DNA from: Pseudogemmobacter humi
Lineage (GTDB): Bacteria > Pseudomonadota > Alphaproteobacteria > Rhodobacterales > Rhodobacteraceae
Length of the DNA: 64,000 nucleotides
Reading direction: 5' to 3'
NCBI RefSeq assembly: GCF_900609055.1
Contig: NZ_UXAW01000071.1
Span: 56,741 to 120,740 of the forward strand
Notes under the pieces: generated by a model
The model's database searches: none
Told to the model about the DNA's origin: nothing
What the model saw: the letters and a program-made list of their open reading frames with translations, nothing else
Position numbers and translations under genes: made by a program
Shown here: positions 8,456-16,280 of the stretch, in pieces
How positions within the stretch are numbered: the first letter of the stretch is position 1
How the letters are laid out: each line of letters opens with the position of its first letter

Positions 8456-9916
8456 ATGAAACGCTTTGACCTGTTCATCGACGGGGAATTCCGCGCCGCG
8501 CGTTCGGGGCGCAGCTTTCAGAAAATCTCGCCGGTCGATGGCCGGGTGATCGGCACCGTGCAGGAGGCGCTGGCCGAGGATGTCGACGCCGCCGTGCAGG
8601 CCGCCCGCGCCGCGCTGAACGGGTCCTGGGGGCAGATGCCGGTCAAGACCCGCACCGATCTGCTGCTGGATCTGGCCCATGCGATCAACCGCCGCGCCGC
8701 CGATTTCGTCGAGGCCGAGGTGCAGGATACCGGCCATACCCGCGCCTTCGCCAGCCATGTCGAGATCCCGCGCGGCGCCGCGAATTTCGAGATTTTCGCC
8801 AATCTGCTGAAGAATACCGGCGGCGAGTTCTTTGCCATGGACACGCCCGACGGGGCCGGCGCGGTGAATATGGAATTGCACCGCCCCAAGGGGGTGATCG
8901 CGGTGATCTCGCCCTGGAATGCGCCGTTCCTGCTGATGACCTGGAAGGTCGGCCCGGCTCTGGCCTGCGGCAATACCGTCGTGGTGAAGCCTTCCGAGGA
9001 AAGCCCGGCCACCGCCACGCTTCTGGGCGAGGTGATGAATGAGGTCGGCATCCCGAAGGGCGTCTATAACGTCATCCACGGCTTCGGCCCGGGCTCGGCC
9101 GGCGAATTGCTGACCCAGCACAAAGGGGTCGACGGCATCACCTTCACCGGCGAGACCCGCACCGGTGAGGCGATCATGAAACAGGCCGCTGTCGGTCTGC
9201 GCGATGTATCGTTCGAGCTTGGCGGCAAGAACCCGGCCATCGTCTTTGCCGATTGCGATATGGACAAGGCGATCGAGGTGGTGATGCGCTCGGCCTTCGC
9301 CAATACCGGGCAGGTCTGTCTCGGGACCGAGCGGGTCTATGTCGAACGCCCGATCTTTGACGCCTTCACCGCGCGGCTGAAGGCCGGGGCCGAGGCGCTG
9401 AAACCCGGCGGACCGGACGATCCTGGCACCACGCTCGGGCCGCTGATCTCGGCAGAACATCGCGACAAGGTGCTGTCTTACTATCAAAAGGCCCGCGACC
9501 TCGGCGCGACCGAGGTGACCGGCGGCGGCGTGCCGGTGTTTGGCAACGATTGCGACAAGGGCTTTTTCGTGCAGCCGACGATCTGGACCGGCCTCTCCGA
9601 CGACAGCGCCATCATGCGCGAGGAAATCTTCGGCCCCTGCGTCCATATCAGCCCGTTCGATACCGAGGATGAGGTGATCGCCCGCGCCAATGACACAGGC
9701 TACGGGCTCTCGGCCACGGTGCTGACCGAAAACCTCTCCCGCGCGCATCGCGTGGGGCGGCGGCTGGAGGCCGGGATCATCTGGGTCAATGCCTGGTTTC
9801 TGCGCGACCTGCGCACGGCGTTCGGAGGCTCGAAATCCTCAGGGATCGGGCGCGAGGGCGGCGTGCACTCGCTGGAATTCTACACCGAGCGCAGCAATCT
9901 GTGCATCAAGCTCTGA
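8456..9916 (+). CDS. dmpC: 2-hydroxymuconic semialdehyde dehydrogenase
   Basis: The 486-residue aldehyde dehydrogenase oxidises the catechol meta-cleavage product to 4-oxalocrotonate with NAD. It shows ISPWNAPFLLMTWKVGPALACGN, FTGETRTG (cofactor loop), the general base in FELGGKNPAIVF, and the nucleophile in ANTGQVCLGTERV. The GTERVYV and GFFVQPTIWTGL segments match XylG/DmpC-type semialdehyde dehydrogenases. The ATG follows GGAGAGGAG. It faces away from the lower-pathway operon across the double LysR box. Confidence 0.93.
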   Translation: MKRFDLFIDGEFRAARSGRSFQKISPVDGRVIGTVQEALAEDVDAAVQAARAALNGSWGQMPVKTRTDLLLDLAHAINRRAADFVEAEVQDTGHTRAFASHVEIPRGAANFEIFANLLKNTGGEFFAMDTPDGAGAVNMELHRPKGVIAVISPWNAPFLLMTWKVGPALACGNTVVVKPSEESPATATLLGEVMNEVGIPKGVYNVIHGFGPGSAGELLTQHKGVDGITFTGETRTGEAIMKQAAVGLRDVSFELGGKNPAIVFADCDMDKAIEVVMRSAFANTGQVCLGTERVYVERPIFDAFTARLKAGAEALKPGGPDDPGTTLGPLISAEHRDKVLSYYQKARDLGATEVTGGGVPVFGNDCDKGFFVQPTIWTGLSDDSAIMREEIFGPCVHISPFDTEDEVIARANDTGYGLSATVLTENLSRAHRVGRRLEAGIIWVNAWFLRDLRTAFGGSKSSGIGREGGVHSLEFYTERSNLCIKL

Positions 9917-9926
9917 GCTCCGGCGT

Positions 9927-9943
9927 CTCCCCGGGCCGGGGAG
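9927..9943 (+). terminator. Hairpin after the semialdehyde dehydrogenase gene
   Basis: CTCCCC at 9927-9932 pairs with GGGGAG at 9938-9943 around a GGGCC loop, 10 bases after the stop codon. There is no T-run, so it may be a weak terminator or an mRNA-stabilising stem. Confidence 0.4.
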
Positions 9944-10038
9944 TGACCCGCCGACGGCCACCAGGGCCGCGGCGGGTCTTGACATATCCCCCCTTCCGGC
10001 TGGCCTGATCGGGGCGGACAGGACGGAGGGAACCGCTG

Positions 10039-10941
10039 ATGAACATCCGCCAGCTGAAATATTTCGTCGCCGTCGCGGAAGAGCTGAACATCGGCCGCGC
10101 GGCGCAGCGGCTCAACGTCTCGCAGCCGCCGGTGACGCGGCAGATCCAGCAGATGGAAGAGGAGCTGAAAGCGCCCCTCTTCATCCGCAACCCGCGCGGG
10201 GTCGAACTGACCCAGGCCGGTGAGATCCTGCTGGCCGAGGCGCGCAATATCATCGGGCTGATGGATCAGGCCGGCCAGCGCGTGCTGCGCGCCGCGCGCG
10301 GCGATCTGGGGCGGCTGGATGTGGGGATCTTCGGCTCGGCGATTGTCGGCATCATTCCGGGCATCATCCAGGCGTTCAAACAGCTTTACCCGAACGTCCA
10401 TATCATGCTGCATCCGATGGACAAAATGCGCCAGGTCGAGGCGCTTCTGAACCGCACCATTGATGTCGGCTTCAACCGGCTGCTCGACCCGGAGCCCGGC
10501 ATTTCCATCGAGGAAATCTCGCGCGAGCGTATCCTTGCCACCGTCAGCGCCAGCCGCCCCGGCGGCGACCGCCCGGTCAGCCTCGCGAGCCTCGCGAAAG
10601 AGCCGCTGATCCTGTTTCCCGCCAGCCGCGCGCCGGGTTTCGTCGAGGCGGTGGCCGATCTTTTCCGCTCCAACGGCTTCACGCCGCAGGTGGGCCAGGT
10701 GGTCGGCGACGCCTTTACCGGCATGGCGCTGGTGGCCTCGGGATTCGGAAATTGCCTCGTGCCGGAATCGATCAGCTCGGTCACCATGCCGGGGGTGGCC
10801 TTCCGCCAGCTTGATCTGGCGGAGCCGGTGACCGTCGATCTGTCCTGCATCTGGCGCGAGGGCGACAGCTCGCCGGTTTTGCAGAACTTCCTCGCGGTGG
10901 CGCGGGACTGGGCCGGCCGCAATCCTGTTGGAAATAAATAG
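10039..10941 (+). CDS. LysR-family regulator of the meta-cleavage genes
   Basis: The 300-residue protein begins MNIRQLKYFVAVAEELNIGRAA, with the LysR winged helix-turn-helix (RAAQRLNVSQPPVTRQIQQME) at residues 18-40 and a periplasmic-binding-like effector domain after it. It sits between the dehydrogenase gene and the tautomerase operon, both of which are flanked by the same ATAC-N7-GTAT box, so it is the most likely activator of all three units. CatR/CbnR/BenM-type regulators of aromatic pathways have the same architecture. The inducer (pathway intermediate or substrate) cannot be read from the sequence. Confidence 0.88.
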   Translation: MNIRQLKYFVAVAEELNIGRAAQRLNVSQPPVTRQIQQMEEELKAPLFIRNPRGVELTQAGEILLAEARNIIGLMDQAGQRVLRAARGDLGRLDVGIFGSAIVGIIPGIIQAFKQLYPNVHIMLHPMDKMRQVEALLNRTIDVGFNRLLDPEPGISIEEISRERILATVSASRPGGDRPVSLASLAKEPLILFPASRAPGFVEAVADLFRSNGFTPQVGQVVGDAFTGMALVASGFGNCLVPESISSVTMPGVAFRQLDLAEPVTVDLSCIWREGDSSPVLQNFLAVARDWAGRNPVGNK

Positions 10942-10995
10942 ATTTATCAGTATCTTACCCGGCCCTCCCGGGCCGGCTGCACGGGGCTTATCTCT

Positions 10996-11010
10996 ATACG
11001 TTTCCCGTAT
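10996..11010 (+). promoter_or_regulatory. LysR-type box upstream of the tautomerase operon
   Basis: ATAC-GTTTCCC-GTAT repeats the 15-base pattern found twice in the dmpE/dmpC promoter. It is 163 bases ahead of the tautomerase ATG and 55 bases after the LysR gene. Confidence 0.65.
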
Positions 11011-11019
11011 GGAACCAGC

Positions 11020-11038
11020 TTTCAAATGGTATTTGAAA
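11020..11038 (+). promoter_or_regulatory. Second perfect palindrome upstream of the tautomerase operon
   Basis: TTTCAAAT-GGT-ATTTGAAA has perfect 8-base arms, starting nine bases after the LysR box. It does not fit the LysR pattern and may be the site of another regulator that sets operon expression. Confidence 0.5.
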
Positions 11039-11172
11039 GAAAGGCTCATGCTCTGCACTCTGACCTCATGACGCAGCGATGGAGGCGCTGCCGATGACCC
11101 CGGACCCCGCCGAAAACCGGGGGAGGGAGCCGGTTGCCCCCGCGTGATCGTCAGGCCAAAGCGAGGTGCAAG

Positions 11173-11427
11173 ATGCCAATCATTCAGGTCCACATCATGG
11201 AGGGCCGGACGGACAGCCAGAAGCAGGCGATGATGCGCCGCGTCACGGAAGCCGTGGCCGAGACGCTCGACGTTCGGCCATCGGCGGTGCGGATCATGAT
11301 CCATGAACTGCAATCGGGGCATTTCTCGGTCGCGGGCGAGCCACGCTTTGCCGAAGCCACGGCGTCCGAGGCGGGCAAGAACGGCCATAGCGGCCATATT
11401 CTGCACGCGGGCGAGGCACAATCCTGA
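11173..11427 (+). CDS. 4-oxalocrotonate tautomerase family protein with C-terminal extension
   Basis: The protein is 84 residues. It starts Met-Pro-Ile-Ile-Gln-Val, so removal of methionine exposes the catalytic Pro1, and TVEGR-like residues (MEGRTDSQKQAMMRRVTEAV) follow. The start ATG at 11173 with GAGGTG before it is chosen because Pro1 must be N-terminal. Typical enzymes have about 62 residues; here a glycine/histidine-rich tail of about 20 residues follows. It would isomerise 2-hydroxymuconate to 4-oxalocrotonate. It opens the operon that continues with the extradiol dioxygenase. Confidence 0.85.
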   Translation: MPIIQVHIMEGRTDSQKQAMMRRVTEAVAETLDVRPSAVRIMIHELQSGHFSVAGEPRFAEATASEAGKNGHSGHILHAGEAQS

Positions 11428-11521
11428 CCACAACACGCCCGGAGGAGGGCGGAAGACATATCAATCGGGGCGCGCGCGGCAGGGGAATGGCCGGCAGACC
11501 CTTTTCCGAAAGGGAGGAACC

Positions 11522-12529
11522 ATGACGTTTCAAGAACCGATCCATGACGTGGCGCAACTGGCCATGGTCGAGATTTTCACCCCGAAATACGAGGAATCGC
11601 TGAACTTCTTCGAGACGTTTCTCGGCATGTACAAACAGGCCGAAGACGGGAAATCGGCCTATCTGCGCGCCTATGAGGACCGCTATCACCATTCGATGAA
11701 GCTGACGCGCTCGGACAAGGCCGGGGTCGGCGTCATCTCCTGGCGCGCGATGTCGCCCCAGGCGCTGGAGCGCCGGGTTGCGGCGATTGCGGCCTCGGGC
11801 CAGCCCGGCCGGTGGGTCGAGGGGCACAAGGGCTATGGGCGCGCCTATGAATTCACCACGCCCGACGGCCATGTGAACCATCTGTTCTGGGATGTCGAAT
11901 ATTTCAAGCCGACCGAGGCGCAGCGCTCGCGTCTCCTGAGCCGCGCGCAGAAACGCCCGCTCAGCGGCGTGCCGGTGCGGCGTCTGGACCATGTGAACAT
12001 CATGGTCTCGGATGTGACGAAGAACGCGACCTTCATGCAGGAGACGCTCGGCTTCCAGAAGCGCGAGAATGTGGTCTTCGGCGGCAAGGATGAGCTGGCC
12101 TGCTGGCTGTCGGTCAGCCCGCTGGTGCATGAGATCGCCATGACCAAGGACAATTCCGGTCACGGCAACCGGCTGCACCATCTGGCCTTCTGGTATGGCA
12201 GCCAGGGGCAGATGCTCGACATCGCGGATCTCTTGAAGGAATACGGCCTGCATATCGAGGCGGGCCCGGCGAAACACGGCATCAGCCAGGGCTATTTCAT
12301 CTATTTCTACGAGCCCGGCGGCAACCGGATCGAGCTGTTCGGCGATTGCGGCTACCTGATCTTCGACCCGGAATGGAAGACCGTCACCTGGGACGAGACC
12401 AATTTCTGGAGCGAGGGCGGCGTCTGGATCGGCGGCGACCTGCCGCAGGATTTCTTCGTCTACGGCACCCCCATCGTCGAGGCGGCCGCCGAGGCCGCCA
12501 GGGCCGCCGAGGTCGAACCGGCAGAGTAA
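11522..12529 (+). CDS. pheB: Catechol 2,3-dioxygenase (PheB-like extradiol dioxygenase)
   Basis: The 335-residue, two-domain vicinal-oxygen-chelate protein cleaves the ring of a catechol next to the hydroxyls using Fe(II). Predicted metal ligands are His157 (RLDHVNIMV), His220 (RLHHLAF) and Glu271 (GGNRIELFGDCGY); His203 (VHEIAM), His252 (KHGISQG) and Tyr261 correspond to the conserved second-sphere residues of the DmpB/XylE family. The N-terminus and the region around PVRRLDHVNI resemble the PheB enzymes that accompany two-component phenol hydroxylases in thermophilic bacilli. GGAGG precedes the ATG at 11522. The exact catechol is not certain. Confidence 0.88.
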   Translation: MTFQEPIHDVAQLAMVEIFTPKYEESLNFFETFLGMYKQAEDGKSAYLRAYEDRYHHSMKLTRSDKAGVGVISWRAMSPQALERRVAAIAASGQPGRWVEGHKGYGRAYEFTTPDGHVNHLFWDVEYFKPTEAQRSRLLSRAQKRPLSGVPVRRLDHVNIMVSDVTKNATFMQETLGFQKRENVVFGGKDELACWLSVSPLVHEIAMTKDNSGHGNRLHHLAFWYGSQGQMLDIADLLKEYGLHIEAGPAKHGISQGYFIYFYEPGGNRIELFGDCGYLIFDPEWKTVTWDETNFWSEGGVWIGGDLPQDFFVYGTPIVEAAAEAARAAEVEPAE

Positions 12530-12534
12530 TTCCA

Positions 12535-12564
12535 GGCGGCGGGTGCCAGCCGGCGCCCGCCGCC
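12535..12564 (+). other. Strong intercistronic hairpin between dioxygenase and monooxygenase genes
   Basis: A 13-base stem (12535-12547 with 12552-12564, one G-T pair) closes on the four-base loop AGCC directly after the dioxygenase stop. It is followed by no T-run, so it more likely stabilises the upstream message or partly attenuates than fully terminates. Confidence 0.5.
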
Positions 12565-12658
12565 CGTGACCTGCAAAGGATCAACGCAACAGGGGACAGG
12601 CCAGACGCGCACCGGGGAGGGTGCCGCGACCGGCGCGATATGTCCGAGGAGGAATGCA

Positions 12659-14215
12659 ATGAAAGATCAGGCGCCCGTTCAGGGTCTTACCCCTTACAAG
12701 GGGGATGAATATCTGGATTCGATCCGCGACACGCGCGAAGTCTGGATCCATGGCGAGAGGGTAAAGGATGTCACCAGCCATCCCGCCTTCCGCAACTCGG
12801 CGCGGATGGTGGCGCGCTGGTATGACCGGCTGAATGCCGAGAAAGACACGCTTGGGGTGGTGACGGATACCGGCTCGGGCGGCTGGACGCATCCGTTCTT
12901 CAAGGCGCCGCGCACCGCGGGCGATCTGGTCCAGGCCCGCGACGCCATCGCCCGGCTGCAAGGCGTGGCCTGCGGCTGGATGGGGCGCTCGCCTGATTAC
13001 AAGGCGTCTTTCCTCGGCACGCTGGGCGCCAATGCCGATTTCTACGGCGAATATGCCGGCAATGCGAAGGCCTGGTATCGCCAGACCCAGGAGCGGGTGG
13101 AATACTGGAACCATGCCATCGTGAATCCGCCCATCGACCGCCATCTGCCCATCGAGGAGACCGGCGGCGTCTTCATGCATGTCGAGAAGGAAACCGATGC
13201 CGGGCTGATCGTCTCGGGCGCCAAAGTGGTCGCCACCGGCTCGGCGCTGACGCATCAGAACTTCATCGCGCATTACGGCCTGCCGGTGAAGGACAAGAAA
13301 TATGCGCTGATCTGCACGGTGCCGATGTGTGCCTCGGGCGTGAAGCTGATCAGCCGCGTGAGCTATGAACTGAACGCGGCGGTGATGGGAACGCCGTTCG
13401 ACTATCCGCTGTCCTCGCGCCTTGATGAGAATGACGCGATTCTGGTGTTCGACAAGGTGCTGGTGCCCTGGGAAAACGTCTTCATGTATGGCGACCCGGA
13501 CCGGGTGAACTCCTTCGTGCCGCTGTCGGGGTTCGTGCCGCGCTTCACCTTCCACGGCGTCACCCGGCTGGCGGTGAAGCTCGATTTCATCGCCGGGCTG
13601 TTCTCGAAGGCGCTGGAAACCACCGGGGCCTCGGGCTTCCGCGGCCCGCAGACCGCCGTGGGCGAGGTGATCGCCTGGCGCAACCTGTTCTGGGGTCTCT
13701 CGGATGCGATGGCGCTGAACCCCATCGGCTGGCCGGGAACGGATGGCTATGTGCAGCCCAACCTGAACTCGGCCACCGCCTACCGCGTCTTTGCGCCGAT
13801 GGCCTATAACCGCATCAAAGAGCTGATCGAGCGTCATATCGCCTCGGGTCTGATCTATCTGCCCGCCTCGGCGCTGGATTTCCAGAATGAGGAGGTCCGC
13901 CCGCTGCTCGACCGTTTTGTGCGCGGCTCAAACGGCATCGCGGCGATTGACCGGGTGAAGCTGCTGAAGCTGCTCTGGGACGCGATGGGGTCGGAATTCG
14001 GCGGCCGGCACGAGCTTTACGAGACCAATTACGCCGGGAATTACGAGAATATCCGCATCGAAACCATGTATATGGCGCAGGGCACCGGCCAGCTGGATGC
14101 GATGCGGCAGATGGTCGATGACTATATGGCGGAATATGATCTCGACGGCTGGACGGCGCCGGACATGATCAACCCCTGGGATGTGAACCGGCTGAAAGCC
14201 GGGTTCCAGGGCTGA
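12659..14215 (+). CDS. HpaB/PheA-family FADH2-dependent aromatic monooxygenase
   Basis: The 518-residue oxygenase hydroxylates a phenolic ring to a catechol using FADH2 supplied by a separate reductase. It is similar along its length to HpaB: the start (FTGEEYL-like [14 protein letters not shown]), [49 protein letters not shown] and [17 protein letters not shown] segments. The Arg/Tyr/His active-site set of HpaB corresponds to Arg110, Tyr114 ([10 protein letters not shown]) and His152 (WNHAIVNPP). GAGGAGG precedes ATG 12659. Because it is paired with catechol 2,3-dioxygenase and dmp-type lower-pathway genes rather than hpaDEFGHI, phenol or a simple alkylphenol is a more likely substrate than 4-hydroxyphenylacetate. 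Confidence 0.85.
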   Translation: MKDQAPVQGLTPYKGDEYLDSIRDTREVWIHGERVKDVTSHPAFRNSARMVARWYDRLNAEKDTLGVVTDTGSGGWTHPFFKAPRTAGDLVQARDAIARLQGVACGWMGRSPDYKASFLGTLGANADFYGEYAGNAKAWYRQTQERVEYWNHAIVNPPIDRHLPIEETGGVFMHVEKETDAGLIVSGAKVVATGSALTHQNFIAHYGLPVKDKKYALICTVPMCASGVKLISRVSYELNAAVMGTPFDYPLSSRLDENDAILVFDKVLVPWENVFMYGDPDRVNSFVPLSGFVPRFTFHGVTRLAVKLDFIAGLFSKALETTGASGFRGPQTAVGEVIAWRNLFWGLSDAMALNPIGWPGTDGYVQPNLNSATAYRVFAPMAYNRIKELIERHIASGLIYLPASALDFQNEEVRPLLDRFVRGSNGIAAIDRVKLLKLLWDAMGSEFGGRHELYETNYAGNYENIRIETMYMAQGTGQLDAMRQMVDDYMAEYDLDGWTAPDMINPWDVNRLKAGFQG

Positions 14216-14219
14216 TCCG

Positions 14220-14843
14220 ATGCTGGAGTTCGGAGGGGCGGTAACCGAAGTCAGCCTCGGCGCCCCCGCTCCGATGGCGGGCTCGGTGCTGGCCATCGGC
14301 GCCTTTGACGGGGTGCATCTGGGGCATCAGCGGCTGATCCAGGCTGCGGTGGCCGATGGCTGGCGGCTTGGTCTGCAATCGGTGATCTGGACCTTCGATC
14401 CGCCGCCCAAGGTGGTGTTCGGGCGGGCCGCTCCGCTGTGTGGCCTTGAGGAAAAGCTCACCCGGATTGCCCGTCTCGGGCCGGATCTGATCGTGGTGAT
14501 CCCGTTCGGCCCGTCCTATGCCGCCCGCACAGCCGCGCAGTTCATCGCGGATCTGACGCGTATCAGCCCCCGGCACATCCATGTCGGCGCGGATTTCCGC
14601 TTTGGCGCGCGGCAATCGGGCGATGTGGCGCTGCTGGCAGAGCATTTCCCGGTCACCCTGGCCGCACCGGTATGCTGTGCCGCCGGCGAGACGATTTCCT
14701 CAACCCGGCTGCGTGATCTGAGGACGCGCGGTGAATGCGGCAGCGCCCTGATGGGGCCGGAAGCGGCGCTGATCTGCGCCCCGTCCGGCGCGCATATGAC
14801 ACTCAACCTGCATCACAGGGAGGCCATGGATGGCTGGAATTGA
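14220..14843 (+). CDS. Stand-alone FMN adenylyltransferase (RibF N-terminal domain only)
   Basis: The 207-residue protein matches the FAD-synthetase half of RibF: the nucleotidyltransferase motif GAFDGVHLGHQ at about residues 27-37, TFDPPPKVVF, ADFRFGARQSGDVALL and the closing ISSTRLRDL motif. The riboflavin-kinase domain of normal RibF (another ~120 residues) is absent. The FxPHP loop reads FDPPP, so the usual histidine is replaced. It starts four bases after the monooxygenase stop and overlaps the flavin-reductase start by 14 bases, so it is tightly coupled to an FAD-using enzyme pair. I infer that it supplies FAD to that system. Confidence 0.85.
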   Translation: MLEFGGAVTEVSLGAPAPMAGSVLAIGAFDGVHLGHQRLIQAAVADGWRLGLQSVIWTFDPPPKVVFGRAAPLCGLEEKLTRIARLGPDLIVVIPFGPSYAARTAAQFIADLTRISPRHIHVGADFRFGARQSGDVALLAEHFPVTLAAPVCCAAGETISSTRLRDLRTRGECGSALMGPEAALICAPSGAHMTLNLHHREAMDGWN

Positions 14844-15303
14844 CCCGCGCGCCCTGCGCGACGCCTGCGGCAGTTTCGCCACCGGCGTGACGGTGATCAG
14901 CACGACCACGCAGGACGGCGACCATGGCATGACCGCCAACGCCTTCATGTCGGTCTCGCTCGATCCGCCGCTGATCTCGATCTCGCTGGACCGCAAGAGC
15001 CGGATGCATGGCAAGGTGCGCGAGGCCGGATGCTATGCGGTCAGCATCCTTGCGCAGGATATGGAACCTATCGCGCAGCATTTTGCCGGGCGGCACAACC
15101 CGCATCTGGCAGAGGTCTTTGAGCGGCGCGGCGATCTTCCGGTGGTGCCCGGCGCGGCGGCGGTCTTTCTGGCCGAGGTCGCGCAGGAGGTGGAGGCGGG
15201 CGATCACACGCTCTTCATCGGCCGCGTGACCGGGATCGACCGCGCCGACGGCGCCCGGCCGCTGCTGTTCTGCGCCGGACGGTTCGGCGGCCTCGCCGGC
15301 TAG
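14830..15303 (+). CDS. NAD(P)H:flavin reductase component (HpaC/PheA2-like)
   Basis: The 157-residue split-barrel flavin reductase has the family signatures FATGVTVIST, GMTANAFMSVSLDPPLISISLD and GDHTLFIGRV. It would reduce FAD with NAD(P)H and deliver FADH2 to the HpaB-type oxygenase two genes upstream. The start ATG 14830 lies inside the end of the adenylyltransferase gene, in another frame, indicating translational coupling. Confidence 0.9.
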   Translation: MAGIDPRALRDACGSFATGVTVISTTTQDGDHGMTANAFMSVSLDPPLISISLDRKSRMHGKVREAGCYAVSILAQDMEPIAQHFAGRHNPHLAEVFERRGDLPVVPGAAAVFLAEVAQEVEAGDHTLFIGRVTGIDRADGARPLLFCAGRFGGLAG

Positions 15304-15410
15304 ATCCGCCTTCAGCATCCACACGCCCGCTGATGGGCCTTGCTCCGCCGGTGACGCGGCGGGGATGGGACGGTTTTGCGCGGGCAAACAGATAAAACAG
15401 GGAGAAAATC

Positions 15411-16280
15411 ATGACGAAATTTCTGACGACGGCCGCTCTGGCGCTGGCGGTGACGGGTGCCGCTCTGCCCGCGATGGCGATTGATGTCGGGCCGGCGGAT
15501 TACACGCTGATGCCCGGCGGCACGAAAATGGGGCTGCTCTATCTCCAGCATCTGAGCTCTGACAGGTTCATTCTGAATGGCGCAGAAGTGCCGGGATCGA
15601 AATTCAGCGCCAATGTCGCGATCCTGCGCGGGCTGAATTACACCACCATCGGGGATGAGACGGTGCTCTTGCAGTTCGTGCTGCCGGTCTCGGACATCTC
15701 CACCGCGCAGATCGGCGGCGGCGCGCTGCCGGTCGAGGAGGGCCTCGGCGATCTGACGCTCGGGATCACCTACTGGCCGGTGAAGCCCGCCAATCCCGAG
15801 ACCGGCACCACCATCGGCCTCACCGCCTTTCTCACCGCCCCGACCGGCGCTTATGAGATGGGCAGCGTCGGCATCGGCGAGGGCACCTGGACCCTCACCC
15901 CGCAGATCGGCCTGATCCAGGGGCTTGGCAACGGGTTTTACCTTGATGCGGTGGCGGATGTGGCCCTGAGCCTCGATCATACCGAGAACGGGGTGGAAGT
16001 GTCGCGCGATCCCGCCTGGCAGGTCCAGGCCATGCTGCGCAAACAATTCTCGCCGGAGACGAATTTCGCCCTTGGCCTTTCCGGGCAGTTCGGGGGCGAT
16101 CTGACGGTCGGCGGCGTCGGGACCGGCCAGAAGATCCGGCGCGACCAGATCCGGCTTTACGGCTCCACCTTCATCGGCGAGGGATTGCAGATTCAGGGCA
16201 TGCTGGCGCGTGATCTGCATGTCGAAGGCGGATTCGAGTATTCAACGGTGGCGCAGGTCCGCCTGCTGAAAGTGTTCTGA
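15411..16280 (+). CDS. Outer-membrane channel of the phenol MetA-pathway family (PF13557-like)
   Basis: The 289-residue protein has a clear signal peptide (KFLTTAALALAVTGAALPAMA, cleavage near residue 23), then alternating strands rich in glycine and aromatic residues and a terminal aromatic residue (KVF), as in beta-barrels. Recurrent segments such as GLGDLTLGITYWPV, IGLTAFLTAPTGAYEMG and GFYLDAVADVAL are typical of the family called putative MetA-pathway of phenol degradation. It would let the aromatic substrate cross the outer membrane. It lies 107 bases after the flavin reductase gene with GGGAGAA before the ATG. Confidence 0.8.
   Translation: MTKFLTTAALALAVTGAALPAMAIDVGPADYTLMPGGTKMGLLYLQHLSSDRFILNGAEVPGSKFSANVAILRGLNYTTIGDETVLLQFVLPVSDISTAQIGGGALPVEEGLGDLTLGITYWPVKPANPETGTTIGLTAFLTAPTGAYEMGSVGIGEGTWTLTPQIGLIQGLGNGFYLDAVADVALSLDHTENGVEVSRDPAWQVQAMLRKQFSPETNFALGLSGQFGGDLTVGGVGTGQKIRRDQIRLYGSTFIGEGLQIQGMLARDLHVEGGFEYSTVAQVRLLKVF

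Noticed and set aside
12659..14215. Calling the oxygenase hpaB outright
   Set aside because: Similarity to HpaB is strong, but the surrounding genes are for catechol rather than homoprotocatechuate degradation, so no symbol was assigned.
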